Origin: Endozoicomonas sp. OPT23
GTDB taxonomy: Bacteria; Pseudomonadota; Gammaproteobacteria; Pseudomonadales; Endozoicomonadaceae
Direction of reading: 5' to 3'
NCBI RefSeq assembly: GCF_009653635.1
Contig: NZ_PPFD01000003.1
Span: forward strand, 948,955-1,012,954
Length of the DNA stretch: 64,000 nt
The notes under the pieces were generated by a model. That model ran no database searches. It was not told the DNA's origin and worked only from the letters and a program-made list of their open reading frames with translations. How positions within the stretch are numbered: position 1 is the first letter of the stretch; every line of letters begins with the position of its first letter. Made by a program: the position numbers and the translations under genes. This document shows, one piece after another, positions 1 through 8,212 of this stretch.

Positions 1-320
1 GTGGCGGAGGTGGCATTATGGGTGATACACCTGACGGCGAGCCTTTCATCGTTCCTCTTGCTATCCCAATGGTGGCGGGGCCTTCAATACTCGCAACCCT
101 GATACTGCTGGGTCACCAGCACCCACAGGAGCAATGGCAGCTGCTAACAGCTGTACTCCTGGCCTGGACTGTCAGTTCTGCTATTCTGCTGTGCTCTGGT
201 CGCTTTATGAAATTACTGGGTGAGCGAGGTGTATTTGCCATTGAACGTTTGATGGGAATGATTCTGGTTATGATTGCAGTACAAATGTTTATGGATGGTA
301 TAGCCAGTTATCTGAGTTAA
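1..320 (+). CDS. MarC family integral membrane protein, C-terminal part (5' end outside window)
   Basis: The frame is open from base 3 to the TAA at 318-320, so the gene begins before the window; the ATG at 18 is an internal Met. About 106 residues of a family that is usually near 200 are visible. A proline- and glycine-rich membrane stretch (VPLAIPMVAGPS) is followed by two more hydrophobic segments and the closing RLMGMILVMIAVQMFMDGI, which is characteristic of MarC/YhgN/YchE inner-membrane proteins. The family has no firmly established function; the old link to multiple antibiotic resistance was withdrawn. A second, broken copy of this same C-terminus lies at 51567-51719 on the minus strand. 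Confidence 0.8.
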   Translation, partial: GGGGIMGDTPDGEPFIVPLAIPMVAGPSILATLILLGHQHPQEQWQLLTAVLLAWTVSSAILLCSGRFMKLLGERGVFAIERLMGMILVMIAVQMFMDGIASYLS

Positions 321-346
321 TTTCTAGAAACTTAATTTCAAAACTT

Positions 347-381
347 CTCTGCCTTTCATCAAATAAGTATAAAAGGCAGAG
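347..381 (+). terminator. stem-loop downstream of the marC-like gene
   Basis: CTCTGCCTTT (347-356) pairs with AAAGGCAGAG (372-381), a perfect 10-bp stem with a 15-nt loop, 27 nt after the marC stop. No T-tract follows on the plus strand, so it could equally be a transcript-end stabiliser. Confidence 0.45.
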
Positions 382-647
382 GGATGAAATAAATACCTAT
401 CGCACTTTTACCTAGATAATTCTGCATAAAGTCAAAAAAAAGCAATATAGTTATTCTTACAAGATCGATGCTATAAAAACCAAAAAAAATACCAGCGACA
501 GTTACGCTTCCAATCATTTCTCCCATAAAAGTCATTAAAACAAAAAATTAACATGGAGCCTTATTAGTCTACTGCCCTATATCCATTAAAAAGTTTCTTG
601 ATTCGAAATCAAACTTTTAGTTATATTCGGGCTTCATTGATTTACGG

Positions 648-675
648 TTCGGTTATTGCTTAAGCAAAAACCGAA
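648..675. promoter_or_regulatory. 28-bp near-perfect palindrome upstream of opp
   Basis: Arms 648-661 and 662-675 are inverted copies with one mismatch (A655 against A668). The centre is the perfect 12-mer TTGCTTAAGCAA. With no loop it is better suited to a dimeric DNA-binding protein than to an RNA hairpin. It lies about 240 bp upstream of the oppA start. Confidence 0.5.
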
Positions 676-824
676 GCAAAGTTAAACAACGTATGCCGTT
701 TTAACAGGATTTGTGTAGCACCTGGCGGATATGTCGAAAGCCGTTCAAAGTATTGATTCTAATAGGTGGCACTCAGGATCGGGTGTTATTCGTCAAATCA
801 GTTATGCACTGTCAAAAACAGTAA

Positions 825-853
825 TTGACTGAATCTCGCTCAAAAATCATAAC
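825..853 (+). promoter_or_regulatory. candidate sigma70 promoter for oppABCDF
   Basis: TTGACT (825-830) and CATAAC (848-853) are separated by 17 bp, about 60 bp ahead of the oppA ATG. The -35 matches well and the -10 is weak. It is the best promoter-like pair I found near the gene; other start sites further upstream remain possible. Confidence 0.35.
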
Positions 854-913
854 TCCGACTAAAATTACGCGGTGACTGCATACCCGTAGCTACTGCAAAG
901 GGGGATTTATAAA

Positions 914-2551
914 ATGAAGAAGCCATCCAAGGCTCTGAAACTGGCTGGTATCCCAGCCCTGACACTGGCAGCCGCTATTGCTGCCACCACTGCTTCCGCT
1001 GCAATCGTGCCGGCTGGTACCCAGCTGTCTGACGTGCAGGAAATTACTCGAGGCAATGGTGCTGAGCCAGCTTCTCTTGACCCCCAGAAAGTAGAGGGTA
1101 CTCCTGGTTCCCGCGTAACCCGTGACATGTTTGAAGGTCTGGTCACTCAAGATCTGGAAGGCAACACTATTCCAGCACAGGCCGAAAGCTGGAATGTTTC
1201 TGCAGACAACAAGGTATTCACCTTTAAACTGCGTAAAGACGCTGTCTGGTCCAATGGTGAGCCTGTAACTGCTGGCGATTTCGTCTTCGCATTTCAGCGC
1301 GCTGTAGACCCTGTTACTGCGTCTAACTACGCGTGGTACATGAAAATCCCTACCATCATCAATGCTTCCAACATCATCGCAGGTAAAGCGCCTGTAGATA
1401 GTTTGGGTGTTAAAGCTGTTGATGACAAAACCTTCCAGGTAACTCTGGAAAAAGCCGTTCCTTACTTCATCAAGATGCTGGCTCACCAGACCACTTTCCC
1501 TGTACCCAAAAAGGTTGTAGAGAAGTTTGGTGCTGACTGGACCAAGGCTGAAAACATCGTTTCCAACGGTGCCTTTGTGATGGACAAGTGGGTTGTTAAC
1601 GAGCGTATCGTTCTAAAGCGCAACACCAAATACTGGAACGATAAGGAAACGGTTCTCGATCAGGTAACTTTCCTGCCAATCGCTTCCCAGACTGCTGAAC
1701 TGAACCGTTATAAGGCCGGTGAACTGGACCTGACTAACGAAATCTCTTCCAAGCACTTCGTGTCTCTGCAGAAAGAAATCCCGGGTGAAATAAAGATCAC
1801 TCCTCAGCTGGGTACTTACTACTACGAGTTCAACACTCAAGTAAAACCATTTGACGATGTTCGTGTACGTAAGGCGTTGTCCTACGCCATTAACCGTGAC
1901 GCGATCACCAAGAGCATCACCAAAAAAGGTGAGCTCCCTGCTTACGCCTTTACACCAGAAGCTGTTGCCGGCTTTACACCACCGGCTACCGATTACAGCC
2001 TGATGACTCAGAAAGAGCGTAACAAGAAGGCGAAAGAACTGCTTGAAGCAGCGGGTTACAACAAGAGCAACCCTCTGAAACTGAACCTGCTGTACAACAC
2101 CAGTGAATCTCATAAGGACGTTGCTGTAGCCGTTTCTTACATGTGGAAATCTCTGGGTGTTCAGACCACTCTGGAAAATCAGGAATGGAAAACATTCCTG
2201 GATACCAAGAACGAAGGCAAGTTCGAAGTTTCCCGTGCAGGCTGGATTGGTGACTACAATGAACCATCCACCATGCTGGACCTGAAAACTACTGGCCACG
2301 GTAATAACGATGGCAAGTGGTACAACAAGCGTTACGACCAGATTATGGCTGAGTCCAGACTGGTTTCTTCTGACGAGAAGCGTGTAGCTCTGTACGAAGA
2401 AGCTGAGAAGATTCTGGCGGAAGAGATGCCTATCGCACCAATCTACCAATACGTTACACACCGTATGGTTAAGCCTTGGGTCGGTGGTTACACCACCAAA
2501 AACGTTGAGGACAACATTTACTCTCGAGACCTCTACATCAAGAAGCACTAA
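914..2551 (+). CDS. oppA: oligopeptide ABC transporter, periplasmic peptide-binding protein OppA
   Basis: A 545-residue solute-binding protein of family 5 (SBP_bac_5). Residues 1 to about 29 form a Sec signal peptide: KK near the start, an Ala/Leu-rich core, and an ASA cleavage site. There is no lipobox Cys, so the mature protein is free in the periplasm. The mature start (ITRGNGAEPASLDPQ) and GLVTQDLEGNTIPAQAESW are typical of OppA. It captures short peptides and hands them to OppBC. GGGGG at about 900-904 supports the ATG at 914. It is first in an oppABCDF operon and is separated from oppB by 127 bp holding alternative hairpins, which commonly makes the binding protein more abundant than the membrane parts. 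Confidence 0.95.
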   Translation: MKKPSKALKLAGIPALTLAAAIAATTASAAIVPAGTQLSDVQEITRGNGAEPASLDPQKVEGTPGSRVTRDMFEGLVTQDLEGNTIPAQAESWNVSADNKVFTFKLRKDAVWSNGEPVTAGDFVFAFQRAVDPVTASNYAWYMKIPTIINASNIIAGKAPVDSLGVKAVDDKTFQVTLEKAVPYFIKMLAHQTTFPVPKKVVEKFGADWTKAENIVSNGAFVMDKWVVNERIVLKRNTKYWNDKETVLDQVTFLPIASQTAELNRYKAGELDLTNEISSKHFVSLQKEIPGEIKITPQLGTYYYEFNTQVKPFDDVRVRKALSYAINRDAITKSITKKGELPAYAFTPEAVAGFTPPATDYSLMTQKERNKKAKELLEAAGYNKSNPLKLNLLYNTSESHKDVAVAVSYMWKSLGVQTTLENQEWKTFLDTKNEGKFEVSRAGWIGDYNEPSTMLDLKTTGHGNNDGKWYNKRYDQIMAESRLVSSDEKRVALYEEAEKILAEEMPIAPIYQYVTHRMVKPWVGGYTTKNVEDNIYSRDLYIKKH

Positions 2552-2553
2552 CC

Positions 2554-2602
2554 GCCCTTTTGGGTAAGCAGAAAGGGCAGGTGAAGTATTTCCCTGCCTT
2601 TT
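2554..2602 (+). terminator. alternative hairpins between oppA and oppB (attenuator-like)
   Basis: GCCCTTT (2554-2560) can pair with AAAGGGC (2572-2578). The same AAAGGGCAGG segment (2572-2581) can instead pair with CCTGCCTTT (2593-2601), which runs into TTTTCAGCGTTTT. The two stems exclude each other, and the second resembles a leaky intrinsic terminator. Such an element would reduce read-through from oppA into oppBCDF or protect the oppA mRNA 3' end. Confidence 0.5.
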
Positions 2603-2678
2603 CAGCGTTTTAATACCAGCCAACGTTGATCACGACAGCTGGTATCGCACCCTGAAGGGAATCAATATCGGTACCTCT

Positions 2679-3605
2679 ATGTTTACATTTGCTATAAAAC
2701 GCTTTGCCGTTGCTATCCCGACGCTGTTCATTCTCATCACTTTATCTTTTTTCCTGATGCAGATGGCACCTGGCAGCCCGTTTACCGGTGATTTCAATAT
2801 GCCGCCGGAAATTCTTGCCAACCTCGAGGCCAAGTACCACCTTAACGAGCCTCTGTGGAAACAGTTTGCCTACTACCTGAGTGACCTTCTCCATGGTGAT
2901 TTGGGTCCGTCCTTCAAGTACAAGGACTACACCGTTAATGAACTGGTAGCTCAAAGCTTTCCGGTTTCCCTGACCATTGGCTCCATTGCTTTTGTTATCA
3001 CCGTTATCATGGGTGTTGGTCTGGGTACTCTGGCTGCTCTGAAACAGAACAGCTGGGTCGACTACACCGTTATGACCTTCTCCATGGTCGGCGTTGTTCT
3101 GCCATCTTTCGTAATTGCACCACTGATGGTTCTGGCATTTGCCGTTGTTCTGCCATGGCTACCGGCCGGTGGCTGGAACGATGGTAGCTGGCAGAATATG
3201 GTTCTTCCGGTAGCAGCCATGGCTATCCTCTATGTTGCTGCTGTAGCCCGTATCATGCGATCAAGCATGATTGAAACAATGAACAGTAACTTTATCCGTA
3301 CTGCTCGTGCCAAAGGTCTGCCAAACAGCCACATCATCTTCAAGCACGCTCTGAAACCATCCCTGCTGCCTGTTGTGTCTTATCTCGGCCCTGCATTTGT
3401 CGGCATTATCACCGGCTCCGTTGTTATCGAAACCGTATTTGGTCTGCCAGGAATCGGCCAGCACTTTGTTAATGGTGCTCTTAACCGTGACTACTCCCTG
3501 GTACTGGGCCTGACTGTAATCATTGGCGCTCTCACCATTCTGTTTACCGCGATCGTTGACATTCTTTACGGTCTGATCGATCCAAAAATCCGGGTGGGAC
3601 GTTAA
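2679..3605 (+). CDS. oppB: oligopeptide ABC transporter permease OppB
   Basis: A 308-residue inner-membrane permease of the DppB/OppB type. An N-terminal membrane helix (FAIKRFAVAIPTLFILITL) is followed by the hallmark MAPGSPF segment, a periplasmic domain (about residues 35-95) and five further helices. The cytoplasmic EAA loop that contacts the ATPases is seen near residues 208-230 (ARAKGLPNSHIIFKHALKPS). It forms the peptide channel with OppC. Length matches E. coli OppB (306). It lies 4 bp before oppC in the operon. Confidence 0.95.
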   Translation: MFTFAIKRFAVAIPTLFILITLSFFLMQMAPGSPFTGDFNMPPEILANLEAKYHLNEPLWKQFAYYLSDLLHGDLGPSFKYKDYTVNELVAQSFPVSLTIGSIAFVITVIMGVGLGTLAALKQNSWVDYTVMTFSMVGVVLPSFVIAPLMVLAFAVVLPWLPAGGWNDGSWQNMVLPVAAMAILYVAAVARIMRSSMIETMNSNFIRTARAKGLPNSHIIFKHALKPSLLPVVSYLGPAFVGIITGSVVIETVFGLPGIGQHFVNGALNRDYSLVLGLTVIIGALTILFTAIVDILYGLIDPKIRVGR

Positions 3606-3609
3606 TCGC

Positions 3610-4554
3610 ATGGCTGTAACATCAATGAATAAAACGATGAAAGAAGACAACCAGAAAGCGGTTGAAAACTTCTCGGAAGCACTCTCCTCAGGCGGACTGG
3701 AAATCGAAGGCCGCAGTCTCTGGGCTGACGCTCGCCGTCGTTTTCTTAATAACAAAGCGGCTGTAGCCAGTATGATCATTCTGGGTATCGTTACCCTGAT
3801 GGTTACTTTTGGACCATTAATCAGCGACTACGCTTACGACGAAATCGACTGGGGCTACATGGCTGAAGGTCCATCCGCTGAGAACGGCCACTTCTTTGGT
3901 ACCGATTCTCTGGGTCGAGACCTGTTTGTCCGTACTCTCGAAGGTGGTCGTATCTCCTTCATGGTTGGCGCACTTGGCGCACTGGTAGCGGTACTGATCG
4001 GTACGGTCTATGGCGCCACCGCAGGCTTCATGGGTGGTCGTGTTGATAATCTGATGATGCGTGCGCTGGAAATCCTCCAGTCTTTCCCATTCATGTTCCT
4101 GGTTATCCTGATGGTGACCTTCTTTGGCCGCTCAATCCTGTTGATATTTGTCGCGATCGGGGCAGTATCATGGCTCGATATGGCGCGAATAGTGAGAGGG
4201 CAGACTCTCTCCCTGAAAGGAAAGGAGTTTATTGAAGCCGCTATTGTTTGTGGTGCAACTTCCCGTCAGATCGTGTTCCGTCACCTGATTCCAAACCTGC
4301 TGGGTATCGTTGTGGTATACGCCTCCCTGCTGGTACCTGGCATGATTTTGTTTGAGTCTTTCCTCAGCTTCCTGGGCCTTGGTGTTCAAGAGCCAATGAC
4401 CAGCTGGGGCGCTCTGGTTAACGAAGGTGCACAAACTATGGATGTAGCCTTATGGCAGCTGGCTTTCCCAACAGCGTTCCTGGTTATCACCCTGTTCTGT
4501 TTTAACTTTATCGGCGACGGTCTGCGTGACGCGCTGGATCCTAAAGATCGCTAA
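3610..4554 (+). CDS. oppC: oligopeptide ABC transporter permease OppC
   Basis: A 314-residue DppC/OppC-type permease. The cytoplasmic N-terminus (about 45 residues, including SLWADARRRFLNNKAAVAS) precedes the first helix. HFFGTDSLGRDLFVR, near residues 95-110, is the diagnostic OppC periplasmic motif. The EAA loop (EAAIVCGATSRQIVFRHLIP) is near residue 210. It pairs with OppB in the inner membrane and follows it by 4 bp; oppD follows 12 bp later with a GGAGG ribosome-binding site at about 4557. Confidence 0.95.
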   Translation: MAVTSMNKTMKEDNQKAVENFSEALSSGGLEIEGRSLWADARRRFLNNKAAVASMIILGIVTLMVTFGPLISDYAYDEIDWGYMAEGPSAENGHFFGTDSLGRDLFVRTLEGGRISFMVGALGALVAVLIGTVYGATAGFMGGRVDNLMMRALEILQSFPFMFLVILMVTFFGRSILLIFVAIGAVSWLDMARIVRGQTLSLKGKEFIEAAIVCGATSRQIVFRHLIPNLLGIVVVYASLLVPGMILFESFLSFLGLGVQEPMTSWGALVNEGAQTMDVALWQLAFPTAFLVITLFCFNFIGDGLRDALDPKDR

Positions 4555-4566
4555 CCGGAGGTTTCA

Positions 4567-5568
4567 ATGAGTCTTCTAGATGTAGATAACCTGCGGGTTA
4601 GATTTACGACACCCGACGGCGATGTAACCGCCGTCAACAACATGACCTTCACACTCGAAGCCGGTCAAACTCTCGGCCTCGTAGGTGAATCCGGTTCCGG
4701 TAAAAGCCAGACGGCTTTCGCCCTGATGGGGCTGCTGGCCAAGAACGGCATCATCGAAGGTTCTGCCAAATTTGAAGGTAAGGAAGTACTGGGTCTGACC
4801 GAAGCCGAGCTGAACAAAGTTCGTGCTGAGCAGATTGCCATGATCTTCCAGGACCCGATGACCTCCCTGAATCCCTACATGAAAGTAGGTCCGCAGCTGA
4901 TGGAAGTACTTCAGCTGCATAAGGGCATGAGCAAGAAAGAAGCCTTTGAAGAATCCGTGAAAATGCTGGACGCGGTAAAAATGCCGGAAGCCCGCAAGCG
5001 GATGGATATGTACCCGTACGAATTCTCTGGCGGTATGCGTCAGCGTGTAATGATCGCTATGGCATTGCTCTGTCGTCCAAAACTGTTGATTGCTGACGAG
5101 CCAACCACTGCTCTGGACGTAACCGTTCAGGCTCAGATTATGGAACTGCTGAACGAACTGAAAAGTGAATTCAACACCGCCATCATCATGATCACCCACG
5201 ATCTGGGTGTGGTAGCGGGTATCTGCGACAAAGTGCTGGTGATGTACGCTGGTCGTACCATGGAGTACGGCACCACTAACGACGTATTCTACGATCCTCG
5301 TCATCCATACTCTGCCGGCCTACTGGAAGCTATTCCGCGTCTGGATACTGAAGGTGAGGTTCTGCCTACTATCCCGGGCAATCCACCAAACCTGCTGAGT
5401 CTGCCAACCGGCTGTCCATTCCAGGAGCGTTGCGCTCATGTGATGGACAAGTGTCGTAAAGAAGCACCACCACTGGAAACCTTTGACGATGGTCGTCAAA
5501 AAGCCTGCTTCTGGACTCCAGACACTATTGCAACCAGTAACGCACCTGCTGAAGGAGTCGTGGCATGA
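4567..5568 (+). CDS. oppD: oligopeptide ABC transporter ATP-binding protein OppD
   Basis: A 333-residue ABC ATPase. Walker A GESGSGKS is at residues 40-47, the Q-loop near FQDP (94-97), signature FSGGMRQR at 153-160, Walker B LLIADEP at 173-179, and an H-loop His in ITHD. The C-terminal oligopeptide-transporter domain carries spaced cysteines (CPFQERCAHVMDKC) like those reported to bind an iron-sulfur cluster in related transporters. It couples ATP hydrolysis to peptide import together with OppF. Its stop overlaps the oppF start by 4 bp (ATGA). Confidence 0.95.
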   Translation: MSLLDVDNLRVRFTTPDGDVTAVNNMTFTLEAGQTLGLVGESGSGKSQTAFALMGLLAKNGIIEGSAKFEGKEVLGLTEAELNKVRAEQIAMIFQDPMTSLNPYMKVGPQLMEVLQLHKGMSKKEAFEESVKMLDAVKMPEARKRMDMYPYEFSGGMRQRVMIAMALLCRPKLLIADEPTTALDVTVQAQIMELLNELKSEFNTAIIMITHDLGVVAGICDKVLVMYAGRTMEYGTTNDVFYDPRHPYSAGLLEAIPRLDTEGEVLPTIPGNPPNLLSLPTGCPFQERCAHVMDKCRKEAPPLETFDDGRQKACFWTPDTIATSNAPAEGVVA

Positions 5569-6551
5569 GTAATGAACCGATCCTGAAAGTACGTGACGTC
5601 AAGGTTCACTTTCCTATCCACAAGGCCAAGAAGTGGCCATGGGATAAGGCTCCGATGCTGAAGGCCGTTGATGGCGTCAACATCGACCTGTATGCCGGTG
5701 AAACTTTGGGTGTAGTAGGTGAGTCCGGTTGTGGTAAGTCTACTTTTGCCCGCGCCATTATCGGCCTGGTAAAAGCCACCGAAGGTCAAATCGAGTGGAA
5801 CGGTAAGAACATCGTTGGATTGTCTGAAAAAGACATGAACGAAGTCCGTAAAGACATTCAGATGATCTTCCAGGACCCGCTGGCGTCCCTGAACCCTCGT
5901 ATGACCATCGGCGATATCATTGCCGAGCCACTGCGTAACTATTACCCGGAAACACCCAAGGCAGAAGTTCTGCAGCGTGTCCGTGAAATGATGACGAAGG
6001 TAGGTTTGCTGCCTAACGTAATCAACCGTTACCCGCACGAATTCTCCGGCGGTCAGTGTCAGCGTATCGGTATTGCCCGGGCATTGATTCTGAAACCAAA
6101 GCTGATCATCTGTGATGAGCCGGTAAGTGCTCTGGACGTATCCATTCAGGCTCAGGTGGTTAACCTGCTGAAAGAGATTCAGAAGGAGATGGGCTTGTCC
6201 CTGATCTTTATCGCCCACGACCTGAGTGTTGTAAAACACATCAGTGACCGTGTACTGGTAATGTATCTCGGCAACGAAGTGGAAACGGCCAAGTCCGAAC
6301 CTATGTACGCTGACCCTCGTCATCCGTACACCAAGGCTTTGCTGTCTGCAGTTCCGATTCCTGATCCGAAGCTGGAAAGAGCTAAGGAGATTGAACTGCT
6401 GGAAGGTGACCTGCCTTCTCCTATCAGCCCGCCTTCAGGTTGCGTGTTCAGAACCCGCTGCCCGATTGCTGATGCCAGCTGTGCGAAAGATCGCCCGATC
6501 CTGAGTGATCTGGGACAAGAGCACTATGTAGCTTGTCCTAAAGCACTGTAA
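5565..6551 (+). CDS. oppF: oligopeptide ABC transporter ATP-binding protein OppF
   Basis: A 328-residue ABC ATPase, partner of OppD. Walker A GESGCGKS is at residues 52-59, signature SGGQCQR at 161-167, and Walker B LIICDEP just after residue 180. A C-terminal Cys-bearing peptide-transporter tail is present ([15 protein letters not shown]). Basic residues and tryptophan near the N-terminus (KAKKWPWDK) are typical of OppF rather than OppD. It is the last gene of the operon, closed by an intrinsic terminator at 6571-6605. Confidence 0.95.
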   Translation: MSNEPILKVRDVKVHFPIHKAKKWPWDKAPMLKAVDGVNIDLYAGETLGVVGESGCGKSTFARAIIGLVKATEGQIEWNGKNIVGLSEKDMNEVRKDIQMIFQDPLASLNPRMTIGDIIAEPLRNYYPETPKAEVLQRVREMMTKVGLLPNVINRYPHEFSGGQCQRIGIARALILKPKLIICDEPVSALDVSIQAQVVNLLKEIQKEMGLSLIFIAHDLSVVKHISDRVLVMYLGNEVETAKSEPMYADPRHPYTKALLSAVPIPDPKLERAKEIELLEGDLPSPISPPSGCVFRTRCPIADASCAKDRPILSDLGQEHYVACPKAL

Positions 6552-6570
6552 TAGCATGCTGCTTTAATAA

Positions 6571-6605
6571 AAAGGCTGCACCCTTAGAGGGGTGCGGCTT
6601 TTTTC
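6571..6605 (+). terminator. intrinsic terminator of the opp operon
   Basis: A nine-pair stem (GCTGCACCC with GGGTGCGGC, one G-T pair), short loop, then TTTTTT at 6599 onward; 20 bp after the oppF stop. Confidence 0.9.
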
Positions 6606-6675
6606 ATATTTGAAATAGCTGAATCACCAAAAGGAATCTACTTTTAAGCCTTTAATTATATAACTCTGAGTTGTT

Positions 6676-8187
6676 ATGAGACTGAGGCTAATAATAATTT
6701 CAGCACTAGCCATGAGTGCCTACTTTATTTCATATCCAGCCTCAGCCAAGCCATGGAAGCTGACGTTAATTGAGGTCGAACACGACGGATACTGTTTCTA
6801 TCACTCAATAGCTAACCTACTTAGAAGTGGAGATACTGCGGAACAGCTTTACCAAAGATTAAGGCGCCACCTGAATAATTTTAACCCATTAATGCCTTCG
6901 AATCTGGAAGATAACTTAGGGCATATTGTTGTTAATTCATCCATTTCAGACCTGAGTCACCACTTATTGCACACTCCATGCAAAGATGATTCATCAAGCT
7001 GGCAGGGAAGTGCGGAAGCAGTCGCTATGGCCGACATGCTGGGGCAATCCATCCTTGTTCTTCAGCTGAATTCCTCATTCCAAATAATCCCTGAAAGTAT
7101 TCTGATTAATTCATCCGGTGCTTTTTCTGTCTACAGCCCGCAGTTTGCATCCCAACCCATGCCTGAGCACCAACTGGTTCTTTTTGAAGGAATGTGGTTT
7201 GCACTTCAAGCAGAGCCTGAAACACCAGAGGATACTTGGACATCTGGAATTCAGAATTATCTTCAGCAACTTCAGCAACTACTTTCAGTTCATACTTCCG
7301 GATTGGGAGAAGAGCTCATTCAACTTCCGGACATACAACTTGAAATAAGTAATAACAGCAGCGTAATCCTCCACCAGCTTCAATTCTTAAGACAATCCTG
7401 CAAAAGGCTGGCAGATATTCAGATGGGTGTTTCAGAGCTAAGTCCAACTGCTGTTGACTGCTGTGTACTGGAACAATTACTTAATCTGGTTAGCCAGATT
7501 ACTGATCAGATTAATATTTTATTGAATCCGATCTGCTCGGCAACGCTAACTTCTGCTCTTGCGAATTACCTCGAGGCTCACTCTATAGAACAGCAAACAT
7601 TGTGTACTCAAATTATAAGTATGCAAAACTCTGCAGAAACAGTTATCAAAATCATTTTGCGCCTGTTACAAAACACAGAGAGTACAAACAGTCAGTGCCG
7701 TGAGATAGTCGCCTCCTCTCAGGATACAAAAACCAATAAACATCCTTCCAGTCAGATAATGATTCACACTGGCGGTATGACTTTCGAATTTGACCAGAAT
7801 AACTCCGTCCATCATATTCTTGGCTCTCTTCACTATGCTTCATTAGTATTCGAGCTTGTTACGAACCTTTTAAACAGCTGTGCCTTATCTCCTCTGGAAG
7901 ACGCTGAATTAAATAAAGCTATTCATTCAATTCAGAGCATTCGAGGCTTCAAAAGGCTGGCAATTAGTACTGAAGGTGCAGTGCCTGATCGATTGCAGCC
8001 ACTGAACCAAATAATCACCGAAGCTAGTGAAAGACTGCACGTGCTTATTCATGCCTTGGGAAGAAGGTACTTTCCAGATCAGTGGCAAAACACTTCATAC
8101 GTTCCAATCACGATTGCGCTGGGCCTTTTCATCATCTTTCACAGCGACAACTTTGTGCCGCGAGGAGGTTGGCGAGACTCTCAGTGA
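6676..8187 (+). CDS. secreted OTU-like cysteine protease domain protein (putative deubiquitinase fold)
   Basis: A 503-residue protein not recognised as a named family member. Residues 1-24 look like a Sec signal peptide ending PASA. The next 150 residues carry OTU-like signatures: HDGYCFYHSIANLL (36-49, cf. the D-G-x-C active-site block, here Asp37 and Cys40), a WQGSAEAVAMADMLGQSILVL block (109-129) matching the OTU W-G-x-x-E-x-x-A segment, and a closing strand LVLFEGMWFAL (167-177). In catalytic OTUs the last strand normally supplies a His; here the site reads M173-W174, so activity is doubtful. The remaining 320 residues are mostly helical without a recognised motif. OTU enzymes cleave ubiquitin chains, which bacteria lack, so action in a eukaryotic host is the natural inference. 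A lone gene between opp and an MFS gene, A/T-richer than its neighbours by eye. Confidence 0.6.
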   Translation: MRLRLIIISALAMSAYFISYPASAKPWKLTLIEVEHDGYCFYHSIANLLRSGDTAEQLYQRLRRHLNNFNPLMPSNLEDNLGHIVVNSSISDLSHHLLHTPCKDDSSSWQGSAEAVAMADMLGQSILVLQLNSSFQIIPESILINSSGAFSVYSPQFASQPMPEHQLVLFEGMWFALQAEPETPEDTWTSGIQNYLQQLQQLLSVHTSGLGEELIQLPDIQLEISNNSSVILHQLQFLRQSCKRLADIQMGVSELSPTAVDCCVLEQLLNLVSQITDQINILLNPICSATLTSALANYLEAHSIEQQTLCTQIISMQNSAETVIKIILRLLQNTESTNSQCREIVASSQDTKTNKHPSSQIMIHTGGMTFEFDQNNSVHHILGSLHYASLVFELVTNLLNSCALSPLEDAELNKAIHSIQSIRGFKRLAISTEGAVPDRLQPLNQIITEASERLHVLIHALGRRYFPDQWQNTSYVPITIALGLFIIFHSDNFVPRGGWRDSQ

Positions 8188-8212
8188 TTACTCCGAGTCA
8201 GGCTAGGTAAAA

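Larger units (their letters stand above)
382..913. other. long non-coding stretch upstream of oppA
   Basis: About 530 bases without a convincing gene. It is A/T-rich at first. It holds a 28-bp palindrome at 648-675, a small inverted repeat at 808-822 (ACTGT/ACAGT) and a promoter-like pair at 825-853, each listed separately where useful. Peptide-uptake operons in enteric bacteria have long regulated leaders controlled by small RNAs; whether this one does cannot be told from sequence alone. Confidence 0.6.
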
